DNA of 64,000 nt from Carnobacterium divergens (lineage in GTDB: Bacteria; Bacillota; Bacilli; Lactobacillales; Carnobacteriaceae): assembly GCF_900258435.1 (NCBI RefSeq), contig NZ_LT992558.1, positions 113,581 through 177,580 of the forward strand. Reading direction: 5' to 3'. Below are positions 53,789 through 62,177 of the stretch, piece by piece (position 1 is the stretch's first letter; every line of letters starts with the position of its first letter). Below the pieces are notes generated by a model. The model worked only from the letters and a program-made list of their open reading frames with translations. It was not told the origin of the DNA and did no database searches. Made by a program: the position numbers and the translations under genes.

Positions 53789-55474
53789 CTATTGAGCTGA
53801 TTCTAATGCCGTTACGATTTCTTCTAAGGTTTTAGCTCCGAAAATCACTTGCTGATGATCCATAATCATCGCTGGAACGCTCATAATTTTCTTCTCTTTT
53901 TTCAAATCAGGGAATAATGCTGTATCAATCATTTCTGCTTCTACCTTATGATTAAGAGAGGCAATGCGTTGACAAGCTGCTACTACATCTGGGCAATAAT
54001 GACAGGTTAAAGAGACACAAATTTCAATTTTTGAAGCAGGTAATTTTTGAATCCGTTGAACTAATGCATCTTCAATCGGTTGGCCTGCACTTCCCACATT
54101 GTATATGGCTAAGACTAATGAATTTAATTCATGTCCACTTGGAACGCCACTGAATTTAATTCCTGTGTATTCTCCTTGATCATTCAATAAGACAGCTGTA
54201 GGCGTTCTTGTTAAATTGATTTTCTTTTCAAACGCATCGTCTTGGCCCAACATGCGGTTTTCAAATTGAATGTGTTCACTTAACGGCTCAATTTGCTGTA
54301 AAAAGGCTTGCAATTCAATTGATTTTGCATCATTTTGGTCAAATAGATTCACTAAGGTTACATTCGTTGTCAGTTTACTAAAAATACCCTTTAACTGCTC
54401 TTTCATCGTTTCTGGGAACCACTCATTTGAAGCAGTAGTTTTTGGCTTTTCAGCTTTTTTAACAGACCCTTCTTTATGTTCTTTCACTTCTTTTTTCAAC
54501 ATTTTCTCACTAACGGCTGGCAATCCAAGACGTTCTTTTTCATTTGTAACGTATTTTTCAGCAACTGTTGCTGCAATTCCACCATCTGCTACAGCTGTAA
54601 CGATTTGTCTCAATTCTTTAACACGTAAATCACCTGCTGCATAAACACCCGTCACACTCGTCTCCATTAGCTCATTCGTAGGAATAAACCCTTGCGGCGT
54701 TAACTCAATTTTGCCTTCAAAGATTTCGGTACTTGGCTGATTCCCAGCGAATACAAACATCCCAAATGCGCCATCTTCTGCAGAAGCTTCATAAGTAAAC
54801 GTTTCCCCCGTTTCATTGTTTAAGAAAACAGCTTTTTTCATGAAGTCATCACCTGTTACTTCTTTGACTTCGGTATTATAAATAATTTTAATATTTGGAT
54901 TGTTTTTTGCTTGATCTGCAGTCATTTTAGCACAGGTGAAATCTGGCTCTCGGATGATCATTGTCACACTTTTTCCATAACGTGTTAAAAAGACCGCTTC
55001 TTCTGCCGCAGCATAACCTCCACCAATCACAAAAATATCTAAGCCACTGAAAAATTCCCCATCACAAGTTGAACAGTACGCAATTCCTCGGCCTGTAAAT
55101 TCTGTTTCACCAGGAAAGCCAATTTTACGTGCTGATGCGCCTGTTGCGATAATAACTGCTCTGGTTTTATAAGTTGTCGTAGCTGTTTTGATAATCTTAA
55201 CTTCTTGTTCCAATTCAACTTCACTAATTTCACCCGTCGCAAATTCCACGCCAAAATCTTGTGCTTGTAAGTACATTTCTTCCGTCAATCCTGCACCAGT
55301 TGATTTTCGAACCCCTGGATAATTCACAATTTCAGAAGTCGTTGTCACTTGTCCACCAATTTTTTCCTTTTCAATAATTAGGGTATCCAACATTGCTCGA
55401 CCTGCATAAATGCCCGCTGACAAACCTGCGGGGCCACCACCAATAATAATCAAATCATATATCTGTTCTGTCAT
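53789..55474 (-). CDS. ahpF: AhpF-like peroxiredoxin reductase with permuted domain order
   Basis: A 561-residue flavoprotein. Residues 1-310 form a thioredoxin-reductase module: FAD motif IIIGGGPAGLSAG (8-20), redox pair C134-STC-C137 in AYCSTCDG, NAD motif VIGGGYAAAEEA and FAD motif YAAGDL. A charged linker (about 325-350) leads to two thioredoxin-like folds (350-561) with the redox motif CHYC at 491-494. Classical AhpF has its thioredoxin-fold domain at the N-terminus, so this is the reversed order reported in some Lactobacillales. It should pass electrons from NAD(P)H to AhpC, encoded just upstream. Partner preference is inferred. Confidence 0.9.
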   Translation of the reverse strand: MTEQIYDLIIIGGGPAGLSAGIYAGRAMLDTLIIEKEKIGGQVTTTSEIVNYPGVRKSTGAGLTEEMYLQAQDFGVEFATGEISEVELEQEVKIIKTATTTYKTRAVIIATGASARKIGFPGETEFTGRGIAYCSTCDGEFFSGLDIFVIGGGYAAAEEAVFLTRYGKSVTMIIREPDFTCAKMTADQAKNNPNIKIIYNTEVKEVTGDDFMKKAVFLNNETGETFTYEASAEDGAFGMFVFAGNQPSTEIFEGKIELTPQGFIPTNELMETSVTGVYAAGDLRVKELRQIVTAVADGGIAATVAEKYVTNEKERLGLPAVSEKMLKKEVKEHKEGSVKKAEKPKTTASNEWFPETMKEQLKGIFSKLTTNVTLVNLFDQNDAKSIELQAFLQQIEPLSEHIQFENRMLGQDDAFEKKINLTRTPTAVLLNDQGEYTGIKFSGVPSGHELNSLVLAIYNVGSAGQPIEDALVQRIQKLPASKIEICVSLTCHYCPDVVAACQRIASLNHKVEAEMIDTALFPDLKKEKKIMSVPAMIMDHQQVIFGAKTLEEIVTALESAQ

Positions 55475-55503
55475 CGTTTCAAAACTCCTTTTTATTTGTC
55501 TTC

Positions 55504-55545
55504 TAAAAAAAGCTCCATTCCATCCATTATGGAACAGAGCTTTTA
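55504..55545 (-). terminator. hairpin between ahpC and the reductase gene
   Basis: AAAGCTC and GAGCTTT with inner TTCCAT/ATGGAA form a long stem ending in Ts on the minus strand. It could lower readthrough so that ahpC exceeds the reductase. Confidence 0.8.
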
Positions 55546-55556
55546 TTTATTTCATG

Positions 55557-56120
55557 TTAAATTTTACCAACTAAGTCTAGGCTTGGTGCAATTGTATCTG
55601 CTCCTGGCTTCCAGTTTGCAGGACAAACTTGATCGCCATGTTCTTCCACGAATTGAGCAGCTTCTAGTTTTCTAACTAGCTCATCGGCATTACGACCAAT
55701 TCCCATATCATGGATTTCGTAAGCTTTGATTTCGCCTCTTGGATTTACGACGAATGAACCACGGTATGCTTGACCAGCTTCTTCATCCATCACGCCAAAG
55801 AAACGTGAGATTTTTCCAGTTGGATCAGCAATCATTGGGTATTGAATTTTTCCAATTGTATCCGTCGCATCCGCCCATGCTTTATGTACAAAGTGGCTGT
55901 CGGTTGAAACTGAATAAACTTCGCAATCAATCGCTTGTAATGCTGCATAGTGATCTTGAACGTCTCCTAATTCAGTTGGACAAACAAATGAGAAATCTGC
56001 TGGGTAAAAGAAGAAAATACTCCATTTTCCTAAAACATCATCGGTTGTTACTTTAATAAATTCACCATTTTGGTACGCATCTGCTTCAAATTCCATTAAT
56101 TTAGTATTGATTAAATTCAT
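55557..56120 (-). CDS. ahpC: alkyl hydroperoxide reductase C (2-Cys peroxiredoxin)
   Basis: From ATG 56120 (8 bases after AAGGAG) the protein has 187 residues, the normal length. The peroxidatic Cys47 is in FSFVCPTE and the resolving Cys is in QVCPANWKPG near residue 166. It reduces H2O2, organic peroxides and peroxynitrite. A GTG at 56129 would fall too close to the ribosome site. A near-consensus promoter lies upstream. Confidence 0.96.
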   Translation of the reverse strand: MNLINTKLMEFEADAYQNGEFIKVTTDDVLGKWSIFFFYPADFSFVCPTELGDVQDHYAALQAIDCEVYSVSTDSHFVHKAWADATDTIGKIQYPMIADPTGKISRFFGVMDEEAGQAYRGSFVVNPRGEIKAYEIHDMGIGRNADELVRKLEAAQFVEEHGDQVCPANWKPGADTIAPSLDLVGKI

Positions 56121-56159
56121 TATTTCCACTCCTTTTTAGTAGTTCGTTTTACTAGTTTA

Positions 56160-56188
56160 ATTGTAACAAACGATAATTATTCCGTCAA
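56160..56188 (-). promoter_or_regulatory. ahpC promoter with possible PerR-like half site
   Basis: On the minus strand TTGACG (56188-56183) and TACAAT (56165-56160) are 17 bases apart. Just upstream, ATTGTAATAATTCGT resembles one half of a PerR box (TTATAATNATTATAA); the other half is poor. Confidence 0.75.
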
Positions 56189-56231
56189 ACGAATTATTAC
56201 AATCTGGCACTTATATTCTCATTATCCATAC

Positions 56232-56272
56232 AAAAAAGACCAAAAATAGCTTCATTTTTGATCTTTTGAATA
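56232..56272 (-). terminator. terminator of add
   Basis: AAAGA-CAAAAAT and ATTTTTG-TCTTT pair with one mismatch, 3' of add. Confidence 0.7.
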
Positions 56273-56291
56273 GTAGACTCAATCCTTATTC

Positions 56292-57320
56292 TTAATGGAC
56301 TAACTGGTAAGACTCTAAAACTTGTTTTTTTAATATTTTTTTCGTTGTTTCATCTGCAAAACTAGCTTGAATGCCATTAAGTGTTAATTCTTCCATTCCT
56401 CTATAGCCAATTTGATACAAACGGTCTAATGTCATAAATTCTTTTGTTAAATTAGTATTAGAAACAGATCGATTGTCTGTACTAACAGCCAATTTCAATC
56501 CAGCTTTTTGAAATTCTTCAAAGGGGTAGTTTTCCCATTTGCCTACCGTTTTTGTTTGCAAGTTACTGTTTGGACAAATTTCAACGGTAATCCCTTTTGA
56601 AATACAATAAGTTAAAATCTCTGGATCATCTTTTAGAGCAATCCCATGGCCAATTCGAGTAGCTCCTAAATCGACTGAATCTTGCACATTTGTTGCACAA
56701 CCACATTCACCTGCATGAAGGGTTATGGGCAAATCATACTCTACTGCTAACTTAATTATTTTTTTATACTCTTTTGGCGGATAATTGGCTTCATCACCTG
56801 CTAAATCAATCCCTACAATTCCTTGACCTAAAAATTCTTTCGTCAATTCAACAATCTCTAGGTTGTCTTTTTCCTGATGACCTCGCATCATACATAGAAT
56901 TCCGTTACTTTTAACACCAAAATCTCGTTCGCCTTTTTTTAATCCTTCTACTACCGATTGGATGACGCGCTCTGCGGATAACCCTTTACGCGTTGAAAGC
57001 ATGGGTGCAAAGCGAACTTCTATATAGGTCACATTTTCTTTTGCAACGTCCCCAATCAGTTCATACGCAACTTCTTCAAGAGCTGACTCAACTTGTAAAC
57101 AATCTAAAACCGTCTCAAATTTCCCAATATATTCCAATAAACTTTGACAATCTTCACCCGCTTCTACTAAGGTGCGTAACGCTTCTTCATTTTCAGGAAG
57201 TTCATAGCCCTGCTCATTAGCAATGTTGCGAAGTGTTTTTTTACTTACAGATCCATCTAAGTGACAATGTAATTCTACTTTTGGCAAATTTTCAACTGTT
57301 TTTTGTTCCAATCGTGTCAT
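56292..57320 (-). CDS. add: adenosine deaminase
   Basis: A 342-residue metal-dependent deaminase. The zinc ligands are in ELHCHLDGS (His18, His20), LHAGECG (His near 202) and STDNRS, with the catalytic Glu in HAGE. It converts adenosine and deoxyadenosine to inosine. GGAG lies before the ATG. It is a single gene between the ahpCF genes and the ThrE-type exporter genes, and its product could feed hpt by way of hypoxanthine. Confidence 0.95.
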   Translation of the reverse strand: MTRLEQKTVENLPKVELHCHLDGSVSKKTLRNIANEQGYELPENEEALRTLVEAGEDCQSLLEYIGKFETVLDCLQVESALEEVAYELIGDVAKENVTYIEVRFAPMLSTRKGLSAERVIQSVVEGLKKGERDFGVKSNGILCMMRGHQEKDNLEIVELTKEFLGQGIVGIDLAGDEANYPPKEYKKIIKLAVEYDLPITLHAGECGCATNVQDSVDLGATRIGHGIALKDDPEILTYCISKGITVEICPNSNLQTKTVGKWENYPFEEFQKAGLKLAVSTDNRSVSNTNLTKEFMTLDRLYQIGYRGMEELTLNGIQASFADETTKKILKKQVLESYQLVH

Positions 57321-57574
57321 CTCCTTTTTAAAGTAACGAAATAGTTAATTGATGATAACGGATTTTCATAAGAAAAGAAAGCTTTTTTGTCAAAAATGAA
57401 CGTTTTTTCATAAAAAAACTAAACTGAAATCCCTTACCACAAAAAAACGTTCGTATTTAAATCAAATGCCACCGTTAATTTGGACTGTAAAAAAGCTAGC
57501 CATCCTGCACTTTTTAAGATACTATTAGTGAGTACAAATGCTTAAGAATTGATTTATTTAAAGGAGGTTGTCCC

Positions 57575-58327
57575 TTGTCAAAAGCCTATACAGACTTATT
57601 ATTAGATACTTGTCTTCTAGCAGGTAAAATTATGATGGAGAGTGGCGCTGAGATGTATCGGGTAGAAGATACGATGAATCGAATCGCGACTGTTGAAAGT
57701 GGTAAAAAAGGGATTAGTTTTGTAACTCCAACGGGCATTTTTATGGCAATAGAAGGGGGAAGCTCTGTTAAACTACAACAAATTCCCAGCCGTTCAATCA
57801 ATCTCGAACGTGTATCCAAAGTAAATGATTTGTCTCGGGAATTTTCCGCGCAAAAAATTGACCTCACAACGCTTTCTACACGTCTTAAAAAAGTAGAATC
57901 TGAAAATGACTTTTTTCCTATTTGGTTGCAAATTATCGCAGCGGCTGTAGTTAGCGGAACCTTAATGATTCTTTTTGGTGGTGCTTGGCCTGATTTTATT
58001 CAGTCCTGTGTTATTGGAGCGATTGGATTTGCTGTTTATTTCTACAGCAATGAATTTTTAAAAATTAAGTTTCTAGCTGAATTTTTTGCCTCCTTTATAA
58101 TTGGCTTGCTTGCAATTATCACGGTTTCCATTGGATGGGGCGTCAGTGTCGATGGCATGATTATCGGAAGCGTTATGCCTTTAGTTCCGGGAGTTCCAAT
58201 TACCAATTCCGTTCGAGATTTATTAGCAGGACACTTATTGTCTGGTATGGCACGTGGCACGGAGGCTTTAATTACTGCTTGTATGATTGGCATCGGAATT
58301 GCCGTTGTTTTCCAAATGTTCTATTAG
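57575..58327 (+). CDS. ThrE/YjjP-type exporter large subunit
   Basis: A 250-residue protein with a soluble N-terminus (about 1-110) containing ESGAEMYRVEDTMNRI, typical of DUF1212, followed by five membrane helices. The motif MPLVPGVPITNSVRDLLAG (about 204-222) is conserved in threonine/serine exporters. The start is TTG at 57575, after AAAGGAGGT. With the next gene it forms the split ThrE type (YjjP plus YjjB), in which E. coli proteins export succinate; the substrate here is unknown. Confidence 0.88.
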   Translation: MSKAYTDLLLDTCLLAGKIMMESGAEMYRVEDTMNRIATVESGKKGISFVTPTGIFMAIEGGSSVKLQQIPSRSINLERVSKVNDLSREFSAQKIDLTTLSTRLKKVESENDFFPIWLQIIAAAVVSGTLMILFGGAWPDFIQSCVIGAIGFAVYFYSNEFLKIKFLAEFFASFIIGLLAIITVSIGWGVSVDGMIIGSVMPLVPGVPITNSVRDLLAGHLLSGMARGTEALITACMIGIGIAVVFQMFY

Positions 58328-58348
58328 ATAGAAAGGAGCACTATCAAT

Positions 58349-58798
58349 ATGTTTGACTTAGCCATTCAGTTAACTTTTAGTTTCTTAACAACAGCGGCAT
58401 TTGCCATTATTACAAATGTTCCAAAACGATCTCTAGTAAGTTGTGGTTTAACAGGTATGCTAGGCTGGATTGTTTATTGGGGAACTGGTCAGTTTGGTGT
58501 TAGTAACGTGTTAGCAACCTTTTTAGGTGCCTTTACAGTAGCTATTTTTAGCCATTTCTTCTCTAGAATTAAAAAAATGCCTGTGACAATTTTTAATATT
58601 CCAGGAATTGTTCCACTTGTACCTGGGGCCTTGGCTTATCAAGCCGTCCGCAATCTTGTATTAGGCGATTATGTAGTTGCTGTATCTATTAGCGTGAAAG
58701 TCTTATTAGTTGCTGGTGCTATTGCATCTGGTTTAGTTATTTCTGAAGTATTTAACCATAATATTCGTAATTTCCGTGAAAAGAAAGAACACTTTTAA
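58349..58798 (+). CDS. ThrE/YjjB-type exporter small subunit
   Basis: A 149-residue membrane protein of the DUF3815/ThrE2 family with four or five helices and the motif IPGIVPLVPGALAYQAVRN (about 90-108), the counterpart of the PLVPG motif in the partner. It follows it by 21 bases with AAAGGAG. A strong terminator follows. Confidence 0.88.
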   Translation: MFDLAIQLTFSFLTTAAFAIITNVPKRSLVSCGLTGMLGWIVYWGTGQFGVSNVLATFLGAFTVAIFSHFFSRIKKMPVTIFNIPGIVPLVPGALAYQAVRNLVLGDYVVAVSISVKVLLVAGAIASGLVISEVFNHNIRNFREKKEHF

Positions 58799-58805
58799 TT
58801 TTCAA

Positions 58806-58850
58806 AACACAGTCTAAGAAGATTTCTCTTAGACTGTGTTTTATTAGTCC
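58806..58850. terminator. bidirectional terminator
   Basis: AAAACACAGTCTAAG pairs with CTTAGACTGTGTTTT. Confidence 0.95.
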
Positions 58851-58856
58851 TATAGT

Positions 58857-59084
58857 TTATTTTTTCAAAATCAAAGCGGAGTATAATTCGTCTACATAGG
58901 TCACATCTATACTATGATCAAATTTCCTCAAGATAAGGCTTTTTATTTCTGATTCTGATAATGCTATTGGCAACACTACTGTTTGATGAATTTCTTTTTG
59001 CATGATTTCTCCGTTCTTCAAATGAATACGCGCCATAAATCCGATATTATAAATTACACCATCATCCCAATTTTTTTCGATCAT
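58857..59084 (-). CDS. small orphan protein
   Basis: A 75-residue soluble protein with AAAAGGAG about 12 bases upstream of the ATG. No family recognised. It starts MIEKNWDDGVIYNIGFMARIHL and ends DELYSALILKK, a pattern shared with the 68-residue protein ending the WxL operon at 47.9 kb. Both could belong to a lineage-specific family. It ends at a shared terminator. Confidence 0.65.
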   Translation of the reverse strand: MIEKNWDDGVIYNIGFMARIHLKNGEIMQKEIHQTVVLPIALSESEIKSLILRKFDHSIDVTYVDELYSALILKK

Positions 59085-59145
59085 CTTATTATTCCGCTCC
59101 TTTTCGAATGTGGGCTTATCCTTATTAATAGTAGCATATTAAAAT

Positions 59146-59249
59146 GAAACTTTTAGTGAATTTTTTTCTTGAAAAAAAGAAATTTTTAATCTCACCTCAA
59201 ATAGCACACTTCGTTTGTGCAGCTTTTACGAAACTTTTAGTGAATTTTT
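59146..59249 (+). repeat. 20-base direct repeat upstream of msmK
   Basis: GAAACTTTTAGTGAATTTTT occurs identically at 59146-59165 and 59230-59249. A GCACA/TGTGC hairpin (about 59203-59220) lies between. It may be a regulator site or a small duplication. Confidence 0.8.
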
Positions 59250-59268
59250 GTGCATTACGCCATATCAA

Positions 59269-59291
59269 ATGAAACCGTTTTCTAATATACT
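59269..59291 (+). promoter_or_regulatory. cre site and promoter of msmK
   Basis: ATGAAACCGTTTTCTA at 59269-59284 fits the CcpA cre consensus (WTGNAANCGNWNNCWW). TATACT follows at 59286-59291 as the -10, so CcpA would block transcription in the presence of a preferred sugar. Confidence 0.8.
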
Positions 59292-59330
59292 GAACCTATC
59301 AACAAAATAAATAGAATGCGGGATGATATC

Positions 59331-60434
59331 ATGGTAGAAATCGCTTTAAATAACATTTATAAAAAATATGACAATGCTGAAAATTTTTCAGTTACAGATT
59401 TTAATTTATCTATTCAAGATCGCGAATTTATTGTCTTCGTTGGTCCTTCTGGTTGTGGAAAATCAACGACATTAAGAATGATCGCTGGGTTAGAAGATAT
59501 TAGTGAAGGTGAACTTTTCATTGGCGATACTTTAATGAATGATGTAGCGCCTAAAGATCGTGACATCGCAATGGTTTTCCAAAACTATGCTCTTTATCCA
59601 CACATGACTGTCTATGATAATATGGCATTTGGTTTGAAATTACGTAAATACGATAAAGCTGAAATTAAAAAAAGAGTAGAAGAAGCAGGAGAAATTCTTG
59701 GTTTAACAGAATACTTACAACGAAAACCAGCGGCTTTGTCTGGTGGACAACGTCAACGTGTGGCGTTAGGGCGCGCAATTGTTCGTGATGCTAAAGTTTT
59801 CTTAATGGATGAACCTTTATCCAACTTAGATGCCAAGCTAAGGGTGGCCATGCGTGCTGAAATTGCAAAATTACACCGTCGTTTGGAAACAACTACTATC
59901 TACGTAACCCATGACCAAACAGAAGCAATGACTATGGCTGATCGAATTGTCATCATGAAAGATGGTTTTGTTCAACAAATCGGTTCTCCTAAAGAAGTCT
60001 ACGATACACCGAAAAATGTCTTTGTAGCTGGCTTTATTGGTTCTCCTGCCATGAATTTCTTTGATGTCACTTTAACAGGAAATGTGATTTCTAATGGATT
60101 AGGACTAAAATTAGTCATTCCAGAAGGAAAACGCAAATTACTAGAAGGAAAAGGATATGAAGGCAAAAAATTAATCTTTGGTATTCGTCCAGAAGACATT
60201 CACAGTGAACAAATCACACTAGATTCAAATCCAGAAAGTGTTGTTCATGCTGAAGTTGTCGTTTCAGAATTATTAGGTGCTGAAACAATGCTCTATACTC
60301 GTATTGATAACACCGAATTTATTTCTAAAGTAGACGCAAGAGATTTCCATAATCCTGGCGAATTCGTTGACCTAGCCTTTAATTTAAATAAAGGTCATTT
60401 CTTTGATCCTGAAACAGAAGATGTGATTCGTTAA
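59331..60434 (+). CDS. msmK: MsmK/UgpC-type sugar ABC transporter ATPase
   Basis: From ATG 59331 the protein has 367 residues. Walker A GPSGCGKST (about 36-44), Q-loop, signature LSGGQRQRVALGRAI (about 133-147), Walker B VFLMDEPLSNLDA, then a C-terminal regulatory OB-like domain (about 235-367). Such ATPases energise several carbohydrate ABC importers in streptococci and related genera. No permease or binding-protein gene is nearby, consistent with a shared ATPase. An in-frame ATG at 59316 has a poorer position. Confidence 0.93.
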   Translation: MVEIALNNIYKKYDNAENFSVTDFNLSIQDREFIVFVGPSGCGKSTTLRMIAGLEDISEGELFIGDTLMNDVAPKDRDIAMVFQNYALYPHMTVYDNMAFGLKLRKYDKAEIKKRVEEAGEILGLTEYLQRKPAALSGGQRQRVALGRAIVRDAKVFLMDEPLSNLDAKLRVAMRAEIAKLHRRLETTTIYVTHDQTEAMTMADRIVIMKDGFVQQIGSPKEVYDTPKNVFVAGFIGSPAMNFFDVTLTGNVISNGLGLKLVIPEGKRKLLEGKGYEGKKLIFGIRPEDIHSEQITLDSNPESVVHAEVVVSELLGAETMLYTRIDNTEFISKVDARDFHNPGEFVDLAFNLNKGHFFDPETEDVIR

Positions 60435-60917
60435 TCAAAAACAATCATTCCATTATGAAAATAATGTTTTTGATAAATAAATAAACCCCTTTTTCGACAT
60501 CCTTAATTTATTTTAAGGATGTTTTTTTGTACTCTTCTTCTTTTAGCAAGTCTAGCTTTTGAATGTTTCGCAATAATTCACATTTCTGTAAAATTATAGG
60601 CCTCGCATCTAACTATCACCAACCTTAAATCTTGTTCTTTTATTTAGATAGAACAATAATGAAACCCTTGTATAATTAAGGAAAACTAACAAATATTAAG
60701 GCGATATATTTTATTTCAAGTTATTTTTTATTTTTTTCCATTTCCAAGGCGAAAATACACAAAAAAAAACGCCTGAAATTTTCCATAAACCGGTTGACTT
60801 AACTCCTTTAAAATGGGACTATTATAGGTAGTGAAGTTTTATATTACAAGTGATTTAATGCAACTAATCGATAGTATAAACTAGCCTGATAAATTTGAAA
60901 AAATAAAGGAGATCAAT
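60435..60917 (+). other. 480-base gap between msmK and the actin-like gene
   Basis: Contains the msmK terminator (ACATCCTTAA/TTAAGGATGT, about 60496-60528), then AT-rich DNA with TATAAT at about 60673, a stem TTTC-AGGCG/CGCCT-GAAA at about 60740-60783, and TTGACT at about 60794 with TATTAT 20 bases further on. No run of direct repeats like a plasmid centromere is visible. Confidence 0.6.
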
Positions 60918-62063
60918 ATGAAAATTATTGTAGTAGATCCAGGTAAAAATGAAGTAAAAAGCTTTTGTTTTTCAAACAATGGCACTCTAGAATATGTAAA
61001 TTCATTTCCTTCAAAATCTAATGAAATTATCGAAGAACGTTTCTTAGAAGAAGACAGTTCTTTACGTCAATACCGTATGGAACTAAACGGCCATAGCTAT
61101 ATGGTTGGTGAGGGTGTTGATACCACTTATAACACTGAATTAACAAAAAATTCGTTACATCACAAACTATGCATTTATGCAACCGTAGCTGACTTTTTAA
61201 CTGAGGAAGATCACGATGAAGAAGTTTTACTTGTTTTAGGCTATCCTTCAACAGATTTCCAAAACAACTTCCGTCGCGAAGATTATCAACGTCTGATTTA
61301 TGGCGATAAAGACGGTCATATTGAATTTGTACAAAACGGGAAAGAGGTTTCTTTCCAATTAACAAATGTCATCGTCTTACCAGAAGGACAAGCTATGTTA
61401 CCAAGAATGACTGAAGTGGAAGATTATTATTCTCTCTACGTATTAGATATTGGTGGACAAAATGTCAACTTCCGTGAATTCGACAACAAAGGTAACGCAA
61501 AAACAGCTTTCTCAATCGATGCAGCTGGAGTGAATTATTTAGAAACCACTCTTGAAGCCGAATTAAGAAGAGCCATCGAAAATCCAAACGTGAACTTCCG
61601 TGGTATTGATTACAATGAAGCGATCTTAACTGGTAAAATTTTCGACATCGGTGCCATTGAAGGATTCTCTGATTCTACTGCGTTCATTAACAGTGTTGTG
61701 CAAAACTTCATTAAAAAAGAAATCGTTAGTGAATTAGCATCTCGCGGATACAACATCAATGTTCATGGACAACATATCATCTTTACTGGTGGTGGAAGCT
61801 TACTGTTACAACCCTATTTAGAAAACTTATTACAAGGAAACAAGTCAAACTTGATTTTCTCTAAGTCTGCAAAATGGGATAATTGTTTATCTTACACAAT
61901 TAAAGCCTTCCAAGAACAATTCACAACAAATGAACAATTCACAAGTTTCATCAAACCTTTATACACTGAATTAATGAAAAACGGCTATGCAAACTTCTAT
62001 AAAGGTCTAACACCATCTGCAACACCAGACGATGACACAATGGACTTCAATCGCGTTCTATAA
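60918..62063 (+). CDS. ParM/Alp-like bacterial actin
   Basis: A 381-residue actin-superfamily ATPase. The five-motif pattern is visible: phosphate 1 at residues 5-15 (VVDPGKNEVKS, Asp7, Gly9, Lys14), LPEGQA with the probable catalytic Glu156, phosphate 2 at VLDIGGQNVNF (Asp177), and adenosine motif FTGGGSLLL at 289-297. WDNCLSYTIKAF at about 320 is the typical ParM/Alp C-terminal element. ParM, AlfA and Alp7A segregate plasmids; here no ParR gene or centromere-like array is next to it and the surroundings are chromosomal. AAAGGAG precedes the ATG. It is followed by a coiled-coil membrane protein, so a filament-anchor pair is likely. Confidence 0.9.
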   Translation: MKIIVVDPGKNEVKSFCFSNNGTLEYVNSFPSKSNEIIEERFLEEDSSLRQYRMELNGHSYMVGEGVDTTYNTELTKNSLHHKLCIYATVADFLTEEDHDEEVLLVLGYPSTDFQNNFRREDYQRLIYGDKDGHIEFVQNGKEVSFQLTNVIVLPEGQAMLPRMTEVEDYYSLYVLDIGGQNVNFREFDNKGNAKTAFSIDAAGVNYLETTLEAELRRAIENPNVNFRGIDYNEAILTGKIFDIGAIEGFSDSTAFINSVVQNFIKKEIVSELASRGYNINVHGQHIIFTGGGSLLLQPYLENLLQGNKSNLIFSKSAKWDNCLSYTIKAFQEQFTTNEQFTSFIKPLYTELMKNGYANFYKGLTPSATPDDDTMDFNRVL

Positions 62064-62177
62064 ACGATAACGATTAAACCAAGTTAGAGATACAGCCGGT
62101 TTGGTTGTATCTTTAATTTTAGTCTAAACACTTAGGGAAAAATAAAAAAGATAAAACTACAAAAAAGGAGTACACCT

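Noticed and set aside
59203..59220. GCACA/TGTGC hairpin upstream of msmK taken as a terminator
   Set aside because: It has only five pairs and no U-run on either strand.
60918..62063. Plasmid partition locus and integrated plasmid
   Set aside because: No ParR, replication protein, iterons or mobile genes are visible; neighbours are chromosomal.
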